The notes beneath the pieces were generated by a model that worked only from the letters and a program-made list of their open reading frames with translations, was not told where the DNA came from and made no database searches. From Thermopetrobacter sp. TC1 (lineage in GTDB: Bacteria; Pseudomonadota; Alphaproteobacteria; Rhizobiales; Aestuariivirgaceae): 64,000 nt of DNA. The position numbers and the translations under genes are program-made. Shown in pieces: positions 29,419 through 38,518 of this stretch (position 1 is its first letter; each line of letters starts with the position of its first letter). The stretch lies in contig NZ_JQKX01000013.1 of the NCBI RefSeq assembly GCF_000746275.1, forward strand, positions 124,001 to 188,000, read 5' to 3'.

Positions 29419-30562
29419 ATGCGCACGGAGATTGCGAATCTCGTTGATGAACTCAAGCGGTCCATTGGACTGCTGAGGAGGCATCTTTGACTGGGATGCC
29501 GCGCTGAAACGTCTTGAGGAGCTCAACGCCGAAGCGGAAAGGCCCGACCTCTGGGACGATCCCCAGAAGGCACAGGCGCTCATGCGCGAGCGGCAGACGC
29601 TGGAAGAGCGCATCAATCGCATCCGCCGGCTGGAGGAACAGCTCGATGAGAATGTGGAGCTGATCGAGCTGGGCGAGGCGGAAGGCGATGAGGAGATCGT
29701 CGCGGAGGCCGAGGAGGCCATTCGCCGCCTGCATGAGGAGGCGCAGCGGCTGGAGCTGGAGAGCCTGCTTTCCGGCGAGGCGGATGCCAACAACGCCTAT
29801 CTGGAAATCCATGCCGGCGCCGGCGGCACCGAGAGCCAGGACTGGGCGGCGATGCTGGAGCGGATGTATATCCGCTGGGCGGAGCAGCATGGCTACAAGG
29901 TGGACATTGTTGAGGAGCAGAAGGGCGAGGAAGCCGGCATCAAGTCCGCCACCCTGCATATCAAGGGACATAACGCCTATGGCTGGCTGAAGACGGAATC
30001 GGGCGTGCACCGCCTTGTGCGCATCTCGCCGTTTGATGCCTCAGCACGGCGGCATACGTCCTTTGCCTCCGTCTGGGTCTATCCGGAGATCGATGACACC
30101 ATCGAGATCGAGATTGCGGATTCGGATGTGCGCATTGATACCTTCCGCGCGTCCGGCGCCGGCGGGCAGCATGTGAACACCACCGATTCCGCGGTGCGGA
30201 TCACGCACATTCCCACCGGCATCGTCGTGACCTGCCAGAACGAGCGCAGCCAGCATCAGAACCGGGCGCAGGCCTGGAAGATGCTGCGGGCGCGGCTTTA
30301 TGAATACGAGCTGCGCAAGCGCGAAGAGGAGGCGATGAAGGATCAGGCCGCCAAGACCGACATCGGCTGGGGCCATCAGATCCGCTCCTATGTGCTGCAG
30401 CCCTATCAGCTGGTGAAGGATCTGCGCACGGGAGTGGAAAACACCAATCCGCAGGCAGTGCTGGATGGCGATCTTGACGCCTTCATCGAGGCCGCCCTGG
30501 CGCAGAAGGTCTACGGCGACGGCGGCAAGGACGAAAAGGACCGGGAAAAGGCGGAGACCTGA
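29419..30562 (+). CDS. prfB: Peptide chain release factor 2, with programmed +1 frameshift
   Basis: Terminates translation at UGA and UAA. The gene is in two frames: codons from the ATG at 29419 encode 23 residues ([23 protein letters not shown]) to an in-frame TGA at 29488. The remaining 357 residues are read in the +1 frame from the GAC at 29489, giving about 380 residues. The second part has the tripeptide anticodon region [12 protein letters not shown] and the catalytic GGQ in [15 protein letters not shown]. An ATG at 29407, in frame, is an alternative start. The break is the conserved autoregulatory frameshift, not a mutation. Confidence 0.95.
29476..29491 (+). promoter_or_regulatory. 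prfB programmed frameshift signal
   Basis: AGGAGG is followed after three bases (CAT) by CTT-TGA-C. This matches the E. coli prfB arrangement, in which an internal Shine-Dalgarno sequence three bases before CUU-UGA-C pushes the ribosome forward by one base. When release factor 2 is scarce the UGA is read slowly and frameshifting rises, so the protein controls its own level. Confidence 0.95.
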
Positions 30563-30564
30563 TC

Positions 30565-30740
30565 AGGGCGTGTCCTCATAAAATCCGACGCGCCAGCCCC
30601 TGAAGGTCGCCATTTTCGCTGCATCTCGCTGACTTTTCGCCCTTGAAAATAGCTTTGGCTATTTCCTGCGGGCGAAAAGATCAGCGATTTTCAAGAAAAT
30701 GCCGCTGGCATCGCCGTCTTTGAATTAAGTCCACGCCCTA
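30565..30740. mobile_element. MITE-like palindromic element after prfB
   Basis: A stretch of about 175 bases begins two bases after the prfB stop. Its ends are AGGGCGTG and CACGCCCT (perfect 8-base inverted repeats). The whole element folds on itself: the centre is AAATAGC-TTTG-GCTATTT, flanked outward by TTTTCGCCC against GGGCGAAAA and CGCTGA against TCAGCG. It has no coding capacity. The ends resemble IS-type termini, so it is probably a non-autonomous derivative; the parent transposase is not in the window. It may also act as a transcription stop for prfB. Confidence 0.7.
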
Positions 30741-30798
30741 GCCCGGCGGGGACCGTTTTCAATACGGCTGTGTTTTCCTTCTTCCGACAAAGGATGCG

Positions 30799-30832
30799 AA
30801 AAAGGCCGGGAGCCTTGGTAAAACTCCCGGCC
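30799..30832 (-). terminator. Terminator of the nap operon
   Basis: On the minus strand a perfect 9-bp stem (GGCCGGGAG / CTCCCGGCC, 11-base loop) is followed by TTTTTCGC. It lies 40 bases after the napC stop and ends the napFDAGHBC transcript. Confidence 0.85.
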
Positions 30833-30870
30833 GTTGGCGTGCGTTGATGGGGCAAGGTGCATGAGCAAGG

Positions 30871-31473
30871 TCAGTCTTGTTCCACGTCCTTGGGCATGAG
30901 GCCGTGCTTCTTCGCCAGCTCCTTCCAGCCCTTGGGCAGCTGGTGCGCGATGCCCTTGTGGCAGTCGATGCAGGTCATGCCCGCGTCAAAGGCCTCCTCG
31001 TGGCGCTCCGCCGCGCGCGGATCCTGCTTGTCGAAGTCCATGTAGGTCTCACCGTGGCAGTTGCGGCATTCGCGCGAGTTGGTGGCCTTCATGGTCTTCC
31101 ACACGCTCACCGCCAGCTCGCCCCTGTGCTTCAGGAACTTCTCGCGCGTGTCGATCGTTCCCATGAAGTGATGGAAGAGCTCGTTGGAGGCCTTGATCTT
31201 GCGGATGACCTTGTGGATCCACGGACGCGGCACGTGACAGTCCGGACACGTGGCGCGTACGCCGGAAGCGTTCATGTAATGCGGAGAATTCGTGTACTCC
31301 TCGTACACGTTGTCCTTCATCTCATGACAGGAGATGCAGAAGGATTCCGTATTGGTCAGCTCCAATGCCCAGTTGAAGCCGCCCCACAGGATAACGCCGA
31401 TCACGACACCGATGATCATGGTGCCGCTGAACAGCGTTTTCCATATCCCCTTCCCAGCACTTCCCTCGCTCAT
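30871..31473 (-). CDS. napC: Tetraheme cytochrome c NapC
   Basis: Membrane-anchored quinol dehydrogenase that passes electrons from the quinol pool to the NapAB complex. The 200-residue product has one N-terminal membrane helix (about 11-33) and four CXXCH heme motifs: CISCH, CPDCH, CRNCH and CIDCH. The Met at 31473 is preferred over one two codons upstream, because the GGGGA ribosome site is correctly spaced only for it. It is the last gene of the nap operon, followed by a strong terminator. The presence of both NapC and NapGH implies two routes for quinol oxidation. Confidence 0.95.
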   Translation of the reverse strand: MSEGSAGKGIWKTLFSGTMIIGVVIGVILWGGFNWALELTNTESFCISCHEMKDNVYEEYTNSPHYMNASGVRATCPDCHVPRPWIHKVIRKIKASNELFHHFMGTIDTREKFLKHRGELAVSVWKTMKATNSRECRNCHGETYMDFDKQDPRAAERHEEAFDAGMTCIDCHKGIAHQLPKGWKELAKKHGLMPKDVEQD

Positions 31474-31546
31474 GAACATTCCCCTTTCTGTTCAAGTTGC
31501 TCGCAACCTTTCATGCCCCCCGCTTGCCGAGGGCGGATGCTGCCTC

Positions 31547-31972
31547 TCATTTCTTGCCGAAGACGTTCTCCACCAGCGGCTTGGCCTCCACCTGCGGCAC
31601 ATGGCACTGATAGCAGAACCAGCGCGAACGCATGAGGTTCTTGTCGCTGGGATGCTGTGGATCGGTGAAATGCGTCTTGGAGATCATCGGCGCATTCTCT
31701 GCCTTGTAGGTGTCAGGCGCATGGCAGCGCAGGCAGGAGTTCTCATCAAGCGAGATGCGCTCCTTGTCGATCTTGTGCGGAATGAGCGGCGGCTGCGTCT
31801 TCCAGGCACGGCTAAAACCGCCTTCCTTGGACATCACCCGCGCCCGCGCCGGCGCTTTTGACGGTGCATCCAGCGGGATCTCGCCGCGCAGGGACTTGAC
31901 CTCGGCCATTGCCAGCAGGCTGCCGCTCAGAACAAGGGCCGCCGCCGTGCCTGCGATCATGATCTTCCTCAT
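31547..31972 (-). CDS. napB: Diheme cytochrome c NapB, nitrate reductase electron-transfer subunit
   Basis: Periplasmic small subunit that donates electrons to NapA. The 141-residue precursor starts with a signal peptide (MRKIMIAGTAAALVLSGSLLAMA). It has two heme motifs, CLRCH and CYQCH, with the typical SKTHFTDPQHPSDKNL and the C-terminal VPQVEAKPLVENVF. The ribosome site GGAGGG before 31972 decides the start and excludes a long upstream extension overlapping napH. Only 11 bases separate it from napH. Confidence 0.95.
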   Translation of the reverse strand: MRKIMIAGTAAALVLSGSLLAMAEVKSLRGEIPLDAPSKAPARARVMSKEGGFSRAWKTQPPLIPHKIDKERISLDENSCLRCHAPDTYKAENAPMISKTHFTDPQHPSDKNLMRSRWFCYQCHVPQVEAKPLVENVFGKK

Positions 31973-31983
31973 GATTCCCTCCA

Positions 31984-32928
31984 TTACGATGCCTTCTCCA
32001 GTTCCCTTTCCTCTTCCTCCTCCATGGAAGAACCCTTGCCCGATTCCGCCGGCGCCGCCTTGCCCGGTGTCAAGAAGGCAAAGGCGAAAACGTCCTTGGA
32101 GCAGATGTCCACGCAGCGCCCGCAGCGGGTGCACAAATGCGAGGTGACCATCGCCGGCAGGCCCTGTTTCATGCCCTGCTTCAGCGCCGGCGGCAGAATC
32201 TTCGGCTCCGGGCAGACCTCGAAGCATTCCATGCAGTCGTCACACTGGGCGCGGTTTGGCGAGGTAACCTTCACCGCTGCCTTCGCGCCGATCAGCGAAT
32301 ACATGGCGCCCATGGGACAGACATGACTGCACCAGCCGTGCTTGGCGATGAAAACGTCAAACAGGAAGATGCCCGCAATGACCAGCCAGGTGGCGGCGCC
32401 CATGCCGAAAATGAGGCCGCGGTGCACGATGGAGACGGGATTGACCAGCTCATAGGCCAGCTGCCCGGTTATGGCCGCCAGCACCAGGGCGGCGCCGAGC
32501 ATCCACCAGCGCGTATGCGGCGAGATCTTGGCCGACTGCGTAATCCCCAGCTTGCGGCGCACCCAGGCGGCGGCATCGGTGATCACGTTGACCGGGCACA
32601 CCCAGGCGCAATAGGCACGCCCGCCAATGAGGGCATAAAAGGCAACCACGATGGCCACGCCGATCAGGGTGGTGGTGAGAAAGCCGAACATGCCCGCCGC
32701 CAGCATCTGCAGGAAGACGAAGGGTTCAACCAGGGGTACGGTCTCAAACAGCCAGGAGCCGGCGAGGTTTCCCTTCAGGATCCAGATGCCGCCCACCGGC
32801 CCGGCGATGAACAGGCCGATGATGGCCGCCTGCGAGATGCGGCGCAGGATGAGCCACTTGTAGGCGCCGAACCAGCCCTTGGTGCGCAGCGCATCCTTGC
32901 CCAGTTGTTCGATCGGCGTAACGGCCAT
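31984..32928 (-). CDS. napH: NapH, membrane iron-sulfur quinol dehydrogenase subunit
   Basis: Integral membrane protein (314 residues, four or five helices) that with NapG oxidises quinol for nitrate reduction. It carries two CxxxCP motifs (CAWVCP, CSHVCP) at the membrane surface. Two [4Fe-4S] clusters are near the C-terminus (CDDCMECFEVCPEP and CTRCGRCVDICSKDVF). The N-terminus (GWFGAYKWLILRRISQ) closely follows E. coli NapH. The tail after the second cluster is an acidic extension (EEEEERELEKAS). The start at 32928 was chosen over an extension into napG. Confidence 0.94.
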   Translation of the reverse strand: MAVTPIEQLGKDALRTKGWFGAYKWLILRRISQAAIIGLFIAGPVGGIWILKGNLAGSWLFETVPLVEPFVFLQMLAAGMFGFLTTTLIGVAIVVAFYALIGGRAYCAWVCPVNVITDAAAWVRRKLGITQSAKISPHTRWWMLGAALVLAAITGQLAYELVNPVSIVHRGLIFGMGAATWLVIAGIFLFDVFIAKHGWCSHVCPMGAMYSLIGAKAAVKVTSPNRAQCDDCMECFEVCPEPKILPPALKQGMKQGLPAMVTSHLCTRCGRCVDICSKDVFAFAFLTPGKAAPAESGKGSSMEEEEERELEKAS

Positions 32929-32959
32929 TGTTTTCGTCTCTCGATCCAGTTTGCCTGCG

Positions 32960-33877
32960 TCACTTCGCTTCCTGCAGGCCGCGGTTGAGAACATCCAGGG
33001 GGTTGGCGGTACCCGGCATCTGCTCCGCCGGCGGCTTTTCGGCGCCACCAGGCAGGGCCTTGCCGCCGCGGGTGGACTTGCCGATCTTGTCCGGCGCCTC
33101 GTCCACGCGGTAGACGCGGCCGGACTCGTAATCGTACCTCACGCCTTCCGGCAGGTTGAACTCATGCGGCTTGTCGGGATTGACCAGCGAGCCGCCGCGC
33201 TTGGCCTTCTCCTTCCAGCCCAGGCGGTAGTGATGGCCCAATTCGCCCTTGGCGAGGCGGATGGGCAGGACCTTGATGGCCTCGCGCTCCAGGATGCAGG
33301 CCTTCTCGCACAGGCCGCAGCCGGTGCAGTATTCCGAGTGCACCACCGGGATGAACAGGGCATGGCGCCCGGAGCGCTTGTTGGGCTGGAATTCCAGGGT
33401 GATGGCCTTGCCGCGCACGGGGCAGACATTGTAGCAGACCTCGCAGCGCAGGCCGAGGAAGGCGATGCAGGTTTCCTGATCGATGAGCACCGCCAGCCCC
33501 ATCTTCGCCTTGGTGATGTCGGTGAGGGAATGATCCAGGGCGTTGGTGGGGCAGTTGGGGATGCAGGGAATGTCCTCGCACATCTCGCAGGGCCCGGTGC
33601 GGGCGATGAAATAGGGCGTGCCGGTGGCCGGATTGTCCGAGCCGAGCTCGGCCAGCTTGAGAATGCCATAGGGGCAATCCCGCACACAGATGCCGCAGCG
33701 GATGCAGGCGGAAAGGAACTCTTCCTCATCCAGAGCGCCCGGGGGGCGGATATATTCCGGTGGCAGGGCGCTGGCCTGACGGGCGTGAATGCCGACACCG
33801 AGAGTGAGCAGCGAAACGCCGCAGGCAGTGCGCGCCATGTCTGTCAGGAAACGGCGCCTGTTGATTTTCCTGCTCAT
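32960..33877 (-). CDS. napG: NapG, periplasmic ferredoxin-type protein
   Basis: Iron-sulfur protein exported by the Tat system (RRRFLTD signal, hydrophobic stretch, cleavage near ASA) that transfers electrons from NapH toward NapAB. It has four [4Fe-4S] motifs in 305 residues: CIRCGICVRDCP, CEMCEDIPCIPNCP, CIAFLGLRCEVCYNVCP and CTGCGLCEKAC. The C-terminal 70 residues are an extension containing VRYDYESGRVYRVDEAPDKIG. It follows napA after a 222-base gap containing a large hairpin and precedes napH by 31 bases. Confidence 0.95.
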   Translation of the reverse strand: MSRKINRRRFLTDMARTACGVSLLTLGVGIHARQASALPPEYIRPPGALDEEEFLSACIRCGICVRDCPYGILKLAELGSDNPATGTPYFIARTGPCEMCEDIPCIPNCPTNALDHSLTDITKAKMGLAVLIDQETCIAFLGLRCEVCYNVCPVRGKAITLEFQPNKRSGRHALFIPVVHSEYCTGCGLCEKACILEREAIKVLPIRLAKGELGHHYRLGWKEKAKRGGSLVNPDKPHEFNLPEGVRYDYESGRVYRVDEAPDKIGKSTRGGKALPGGAEKPPAEQMPGTANPLDVLNRGLQEAK

Positions 33878-34029
33878 GGTTTCAGCTCCTGACGGCTCAT
33901 GCCACCGGGGTCATTCTTTTTACGGGAAAGCCCGGCAAAGAGGCGATGGACCGCTCGCTTTGCGCCGCCCGCAGGCTCCGGCGGCATGGGCGTTCGCATC
34001 GCCCCTTTGCGGGGCTCTCCCCCCTTCCT

Positions 34030-34064
34030 GGCCGGGACAGCCCCTGAAAGGAGGTGTCCCGGCC
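34030..34064 (-). other. Hairpin between napA and napG
   Basis: A perfect 10-bp stem (GGCCGGGACA / TGTCCCGGCC) with a 15-base loop lies 36 bases after the napA stop. There is no T-run after it on the minus strand. It is therefore more likely an mRNA processing or stability element, or a leaky terminator, that lets napFDA be expressed at a different level from napGHBC. Confidence 0.55.
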
Positions 34065-34099
34065 GAAAGGGAGTGGAGAGCTCCCCCTGACTTGCGCCC

Positions 34100-36685
34100 T
34101 CAGGCCTTCACGACCTTGCAGGCGCATTTCTTGTAGTCCGTCTCCTTGGAGATCGGGCAGGTCTGGTCCAGCGTCAGCTTGTTCACCAGACGGCCGGCGT
34201 CGAACCACGGGATGAAGATGAGGCCCTCCGGCGGCTGGTTGCGTCCGCGGGTTTCCACACGCGCCACAATCTCGCCGCGACGGGTGATGACCTTCACCTT
34301 GGAGCCATTGCGCAGCTTGCGCTTTCTGGCGTCCTTCTTGTTCATGTAGACCTTGGCGTAGGGCATCGCGCGGAAGAGCTCGGGCACGCGACGGGTCATG
34401 GAGCCGGAGTGCCAGTGCTCGAGCACGCGGCCCGTGGCCAGCCAGAGGTCGTATTCATCATCCGGCGGCTCCGCCGGCGGCTCGTAGGGCGCGAAGATGA
34501 TGTTCGCCTTGCCGTCCGGCTTGCCGTAGAAGTAGACCTCGCCATCCTTGGCGTCCGGCTTGTACTTGCGGACGATGGGATCGTAGCCGGCCCGGAAGCG
34601 CCACAGCGTCTCCTTGCCGTCGATGACCGGCCAGCGCATGCCGCGCACCTTGTGGTACTCGTCGAAGGGCGCCATCTCGTGGCCGCGCTTCGGGCCCTCC
34701 CACTGGAAGCGGCGATACTCCTCAAAGAGGCCTTTCTGGATATAGAAGCCGAAGTACTCGGATTCGTCGTTGGCGTATTCGTTGCCCCGATCATCGACAA
34801 TCTTGCCGGGATAGGGGAACTTGTCCACCTGCCCGTTCTTGAACAGGATGTCGAAGAGGGTCTTGCCCTTGTACTCGGGCTTCTGATCCAGAAGCTCGGC
34901 CGGCCAGACGTCGTCCACCTTCACGTACTTGGAGAACTCGACGATCTGCCACAGGTCGGAGCGCGCCTCGCCGGGAGCCTTCACCTGCTGACGCCAGAAC
35001 TGGGTGCGCCGCTCGGAGTTGCCGTAGGCGCCCTCCTTCTCGGCCCACATGGCGGTGGGCAGCACCAGGTCCGCACCCATGGCCGAGACGGTGGGATAGG
35101 GATCGGAGACGATGATGAAGTTCTCCGGATTGCGCCAGCCCGGCCAGCTCTCGTTGTTGAAGTTCGCGGCCGCCTGCAGGTTGTTGTTGCACATCACCCA
35201 GAAGACGTTCATCACGCCATCATGCAGCGCGCGGTGCATGGCCACGGCGTGAATGAGCGTCTTGCCCATGGGCTTGCCGGTGATGTCCGGCTGATCCTTG
35301 CCGTCCATCTTGCCGTTGGCGCGCGGAATGGTGCCGGGCGGCAACTTCCAGATCTTCTCGGCGAACTTGCAGTGCGCGTCGCTCTTGGTGACAAGATCCG
35401 CCGGCAGACGATGGGTGAAGGTGCCCACCTCGCGCGCGGTGCCGCAGGCGGAGGGCTGACCGGTGAGCGAGAAGGGCGAGTTGCCGGGCTCGGCGATCTT
35501 GCCCATCAGCAGGTGCACATTGTAGACGAGGCCGTTCACCCACGTGCCGCGCGTGTGCTGGTTGAAGCCCATGGTCCAGAAGGAGACCACCTTGCGGTTC
35601 GGATCGGCATAGGCCTCGGCCAGCTTGATGAGCTGCTCCTTGGGCACGCCGGAGAGCTCGGAGACATAGTCCACCGTGTACTTGGAGACGTGCTTCTTGT
35701 ACTCCTCGAAGCTGATCTTCGTGAGTTTGCCCTTGCCGCGGTTCTTGGCCCGTTTCTCGCGCGGATCGTTGGCGCGCAGGCCATAACCGATGTCGGTGGG
35801 CGTGACGTTGAAGTTCACGTGCTTCTCGATGAACGCCTTGTTGTAGGTGCCCTTCTCGATGATGTAGTTGGCGATGAAGTTGAGAATCGCCAGGTCCGTC
35901 TGCGGCTTGAAGATGATGCCGTTGTCCGCCAGGTCGAAGCAGCGGTTGCGGAAGGTGGAGAGCACGTGCACCTGGCACTTGTCGTGGGTTAAGCGCCTGT
36001 TGGTCACGCGCGACCACAGGATGGGGTGCATCTCCGCCATGTTGGAGCCCCACACCACGAAGGTGTCGGTGGCTTCGATATCGTCATAGCAGCCGGCCGG
36101 CTCGTCGATGCCGAAACCGCGGATGAAGGCCGCCACGGCGGAGGCCATGCAGTGCCGCGCGTTGGGCTCCAGCGAGTTGGAGCGGAAACCGGCCTTCATC
36201 AGCTTCTGGGCGGCATAGCCCTCCCAGATCGTCCACTGGCCGGAACCGAACATGCCGATGCCCTTCGGGCCCTTCTTGCGCCGGGCCTCGACGAACTTCT
36301 CGGCCATGATCTTGAAGGCCTCATCCCAGGAAATCTCCTGGAACTCGCCGTTCTTGTCGAACTTGCCGTTCTTCATGCGCAGCAAGGGCTTGGTGAGGCG
36401 GTCGGCGCCGTACATGATCTTGGTGAGGAAATAGCCCTTGATGCAGTTGAGCCCCTTGTTCACGGGGGCGTCCGGGTCGCCCTGGGTGGCGACGACGCGG
36501 CCGTCCTTCACGCCCACCAGCACCGAGCAGCCCGTGCCGCAGAAGCGGCAAGCCGCCTTGTCCCAGCGGATGCCGGCATCCTCGGCGGCGGCGGCCTTCT
36601 CGGCGGCGGGGATGGAGATGCCCGCCGTCGCTGCTGCGGCGGCGACGGCCTGCGCCTTTATGAAATCTCGGCGATTCATTTGCAT
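34100..36685 (-). CDS. napA: Periplasmic nitrate reductase catalytic subunit NapA
   Basis: Reduces nitrate to nitrite in the periplasm. The 861-residue precursor has a Tat signal (MNRRDFIK, then an Ala-rich core). It carries one [4Fe-4S] cluster with ligands Cys46, Cys49, Cys53 and Cys81 (CRFCGTGC and NCIKG), and binds Mo-bis-MGD. The Mo-ligand Cys is in [10 protein letters not shown], about residue 179. Other family segments are [30 protein letters not shown] and [21 protein letters not shown]. An AGGAGG site six bases before 36685 fixes the start. It is folded with the help of NapD, encoded just upstream. Confidence 0.97.
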   Translation of the reverse strand: MQMNRRDFIKAQAVAAAAATAGISIPAAEKAAAAEDAGIRWDKAACRFCGTGCSVLVGVKDGRVVATQGDPDAPVNKGLNCIKGYFLTKIMYGADRLTKPLLRMKNGKFDKNGEFQEISWDEAFKIMAEKFVEARRKKGPKGIGMFGSGQWTIWEGYAAQKLMKAGFRSNSLEPNARHCMASAVAAFIRGFGIDEPAGCYDDIEATDTFVVWGSNMAEMHPILWSRVTNRRLTHDKCQVHVLSTFRNRCFDLADNGIIFKPQTDLAILNFIANYIIEKGTYNKAFIEKHVNFNVTPTDIGYGLRANDPREKRAKNRGKGKLTKISFEEYKKHVSKYTVDYVSELSGVPKEQLIKLAEAYADPNRKVVSFWTMGFNQHTRGTWVNGLVYNVHLLMGKIAEPGNSPFSLTGQPSACGTAREVGTFTHRLPADLVTKSDAHCKFAEKIWKLPPGTIPRANGKMDGKDQPDITGKPMGKTLIHAVAMHRALHDGVMNVFWVMCNNNLQAAANFNNESWPGWRNPENFIIVSDPYPTVSAMGADLVLPTAMWAEKEGAYGNSERRTQFWRQQVKAPGEARSDLWQIVEFSKYVKVDDVWPAELLDQKPEYKGKTLFDILFKNGQVDKFPYPGKIVDDRGNEYANDESEYFGFYIQKGLFEEYRRFQWEGPKRGHEMAPFDEYHKVRGMRWPVIDGKETLWRFRAGYDPIVRKYKPDAKDGEVYFYGKPDGKANIIFAPYEPPAEPPDDEYDLWLATGRVLEHWHSGSMTRRVPELFRAMPYAKVYMNKKDARKRKLRNGSKVKVITRRGEIVARVETRGRNQPPEGLIFIPWFDAGRLVNKLTLDQTCPISKETDYKKCACKVVKA

Positions 36686-36849
36686 GGTCTTCCTCCTTGC
36701 GCCCTCGAAACGATCCATCCGGCTTTCAGAAACTCGATGATCCGATCGTCTTCTCCCTCTCTTCCCTCTCTTTACTCCGTCTGATCCTCTTTCATGGTCC
36801 CTGGTGAACCCGTTCTGATGCGGCCGATCCCGACAGACCTGAAGAGAAA

Positions 36850-37161
36850 TCAGGCTGTGCCCGCAGCCTGTTCCGCCGCGGCGGAAGAGGCCTTTGCGGC
36901 ATCCTTCTTGCCGGTGTCGCGATCGGCCTGTCCGTTATCCTCGAAATATTCGTAGACGAGCGAGACGCTGATCACGCCTGTGATGTTGTGAATGTCCATG
37001 ATCGTCTGGCTCATCACCTCACGGCTGGGGTGATCCATCAGCACCACGAGCTTGCCCGCTTCATGGCCCGGGACCTCACAGCCCTCGCGCTTCTCAATCT
37101 CGGCCTTGACCGTCTCGGTGGCCTCAGGCTTGGTGAACACGACCAGCGAACAGATGCTCAT
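36850..37161 (-). CDS. napD: NapD chaperone of the nitrate reductase
   Basis: Small cytosolic protein (103 residues) that binds the twin-arginine signal of NapA and holds it until the molybdenum cofactor is inserted. The ferredoxin-like fold is seen in [36 protein letters not shown] and [22 protein letters not shown]. The C-terminal 25 residues (Lys/Ala/Gln-rich) extend beyond the usual NapD length. It overlaps the napF stop by four bases. The GAGAG ribosome site supports this start over an upstream extension. Confidence 0.93.
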   Translation of the reverse strand: MSICSLVVFTKPEATETVKAEIEKREGCEVPGHEAGKLVVLMDHPSREVMSQTIMDIHNITGVISVSLVYEYFEDNGQADRDTGKKDAAKASSAAAEQAAGTA

Positions 37162-37733
37162 GCCGCTCTCTCCCCATTTCCAGACAGGTTTTCCTGATCC
37201 CCCGCAGGGACGATGCCGCCTTCGCCGGCTGTGCGCTCGATGATCCTGATGGCCTGCTGCGGGCACCGGGCGAGACATTCGCCGCAGCCGGTGCACTCGG
37301 CAGCCTCAATCCAGGCACGGGTGCGAAAGCCCGGCAGGGGACGGAAATGGATGGCCGCGTCCTCACAGGCGGATTCACACATGCGGCAGGTGGTGCCGGT
37401 AAATTCCAGGCACGCTGCCTCGTCTATGCTCATGTGCCAGGGAAAGGCCCACTCGCGCCATTCCACGGCCTCGGCATTTTTGAGCGCGCCGGTGGGGCAG
37501 CTTTTCACGCACAGGGCGCAGAAGGTGCAGTGCCCCCGTGCAAAGTCGAGCAGCGGAGCGCCGGCGCGATCGGGCTTTAGAACGCCGGTTTCGGCAGCGC
37601 AGACCTCAATGCACCGCCCGCAACCATCGCAGCGTTCGAGAAATTCCGCCTCGCAGACAGCACCCGGCGGCCGGCGGATGGCATCACCCGTCAGGCTGGC
37701 GAACAGCTCCCTGCGTGTGAGTCTGCGGCTCAT
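37158..37733 (-). CDS. napF: NapF ferredoxin-type protein
   Basis: Cytoplasmic iron-sulfur protein that interacts with NapA before export, perhaps for cluster assembly. The 191 residues contain four cysteine clusters: CDGCGRCIEVC, CTFCALCVKSCP, CRMCESACE and CTGCGECLARCP. The N-terminus (MSRRLTRRELFASL) is Arg-rich but has no hydrophobic core, consistent with a cytosolic location. GGAGG precedes the ATG. It is the first gene of the nap operon. Confidence 0.94.
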   Translation of the reverse strand: MSRRLTRRELFASLTGDAIRRPPGAVCEAEFLERCDGCGRCIEVCAAETGVLKPDRAGAPLLDFARGHCTFCALCVKSCPTGALKNAEAVEWREWAFPWHMSIDEAACLEFTGTTCRMCESACEDAAIHFRPLPGFRTRAWIEAAECTGCGECLARCPQQAIRIIERTAGEGGIVPAGDQENLSGNGERAA

Positions 37734-38260
37734 GCCGGGCCTCCCCGGACGCTCTGCAACGACTGCCGTTTTTTCATCCCCGGGCCCGTGGCCCGTGTGG
37801 GATGCGGATCACTCCGTGCCTGAAACCCGAAAGGGGGCGCATCCCTGGCAGTCGCTCCCTTCCCTTGCCGCGTGAAGCCTCACCGATCCGTGATGTCCGA
37901 TCCTTGACTTTTGTTAAGAATTGGATGACGGCAAACCGTCGCACATCAGAAAAGGGGCAAAAGAGTGGGTGAAAATCATGACCGGGATCATGTAAAAATT
38001 CCTAGCAAGGCGCTCGGTCTTTCAAATGTGGTAAGAGAAATTTCCCTAGTTGTTTTCTCGGGAAATGGCCGAGGGCGTGTGAATGCTTGCATTCGTTTCT
38101 TTTCGCAATTTCCGCATGGCTGCTGTGCATGAAACAGTCCGGGCGTCTGCGCCACAACTGATCGCGCAGATGTCCTGATGGCCTATTATAGGCGGACAAT
38201 GGGGTATGAAGGGACAAAGCCCCTTGAGCGGGAGAAACAGATGCGGGAAGGGGGTGTTCA
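37734..38260. promoter_or_regulatory. nap upstream region with FNR-like box
   Basis: No gene is seen in this 527-base spacer. The sequence TTGAC-TTTT-GTTAA at 37904-37917 matches the FNR/FixK pattern TTGAT-N4-ATCAA at 7 of 10 positions and lies about 170 bases upstream of napF. A hairpin ATTTCCC-N13-GGGAAAT (38040-38066) lies farther up, nearer the tRNA gene. Control of nap by an FNR-type protein is known in many bacteria; here it is inferred. Confidence 0.45.
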
Positions 38261-38337
38261 TGGTGGGTCCGGCAGGACTCGAACCTGCAACCAGTCGGTT
38301 ATGAGCCGACAGCTCTAACCAATTGAGCTACGGACCC
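38261..38337 (-). tRNA. tRNA with CAU anticodon (Ile2 or elongator Met)
   Basis: A complete cloverleaf on the minus strand. The acceptor arm is GGGTCCG/CGGACCC, the D arm GCTC...GAGC, and the anticodon stem GTCGG/CCGAC with loop CTCATAA. The T arm GCAGG/CCTGC has loop TTCGAGT, and the gene-encoded end is ACCA. The anticodon CAT is at 38301-38303. The CGGCTCATAACCG anticodon arm resembles the tRNA-Ile whose C34 is changed to lysidine by TilS, but elongator tRNA-Met cannot be excluded from sequence alone. It is not initiator tRNA (no three GC pairs at the loop base). Confidence 0.93.
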
Positions 38338-38518
38338 CTGAAGAGAACTCGGACCTGAATGCCGATAGGGTATATCACCCCCTTGCGTGCATGGTCATAC
38401 AATGGCCCGAATATCGATGGCATCTATATCAGGCCTTTTTTACTCGGGCAACGCGCGAGCAGGGGGCGGACGTTTTGGTCACGGCAATGTGTGGCCGTCG
38501 GTAAAGGAGTTTTCGATC

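Noticed and set aside
29419-29490. Apparent frameshift or pseudogene at the start of prfB
   Set aside because: The break coincides exactly with the conserved AGGAGG-CAT-CTT-TGA-C programmed frameshift signal, so the gene is functional.
34409-35992. Long antisense open frame across napA (527 codons)
   Set aside because: Same effect as above: it lies entirely within a well-supported gene, has no ribosome site, and its sequence is low-complexity Val/Leu/His-rich.
38261-38337. Integration site (att) at the tRNA gene
   Set aside because: No integrase gene and no direct repeat of the tRNA 3' end was found nearby, so no genomic island at this tRNA can be supported.
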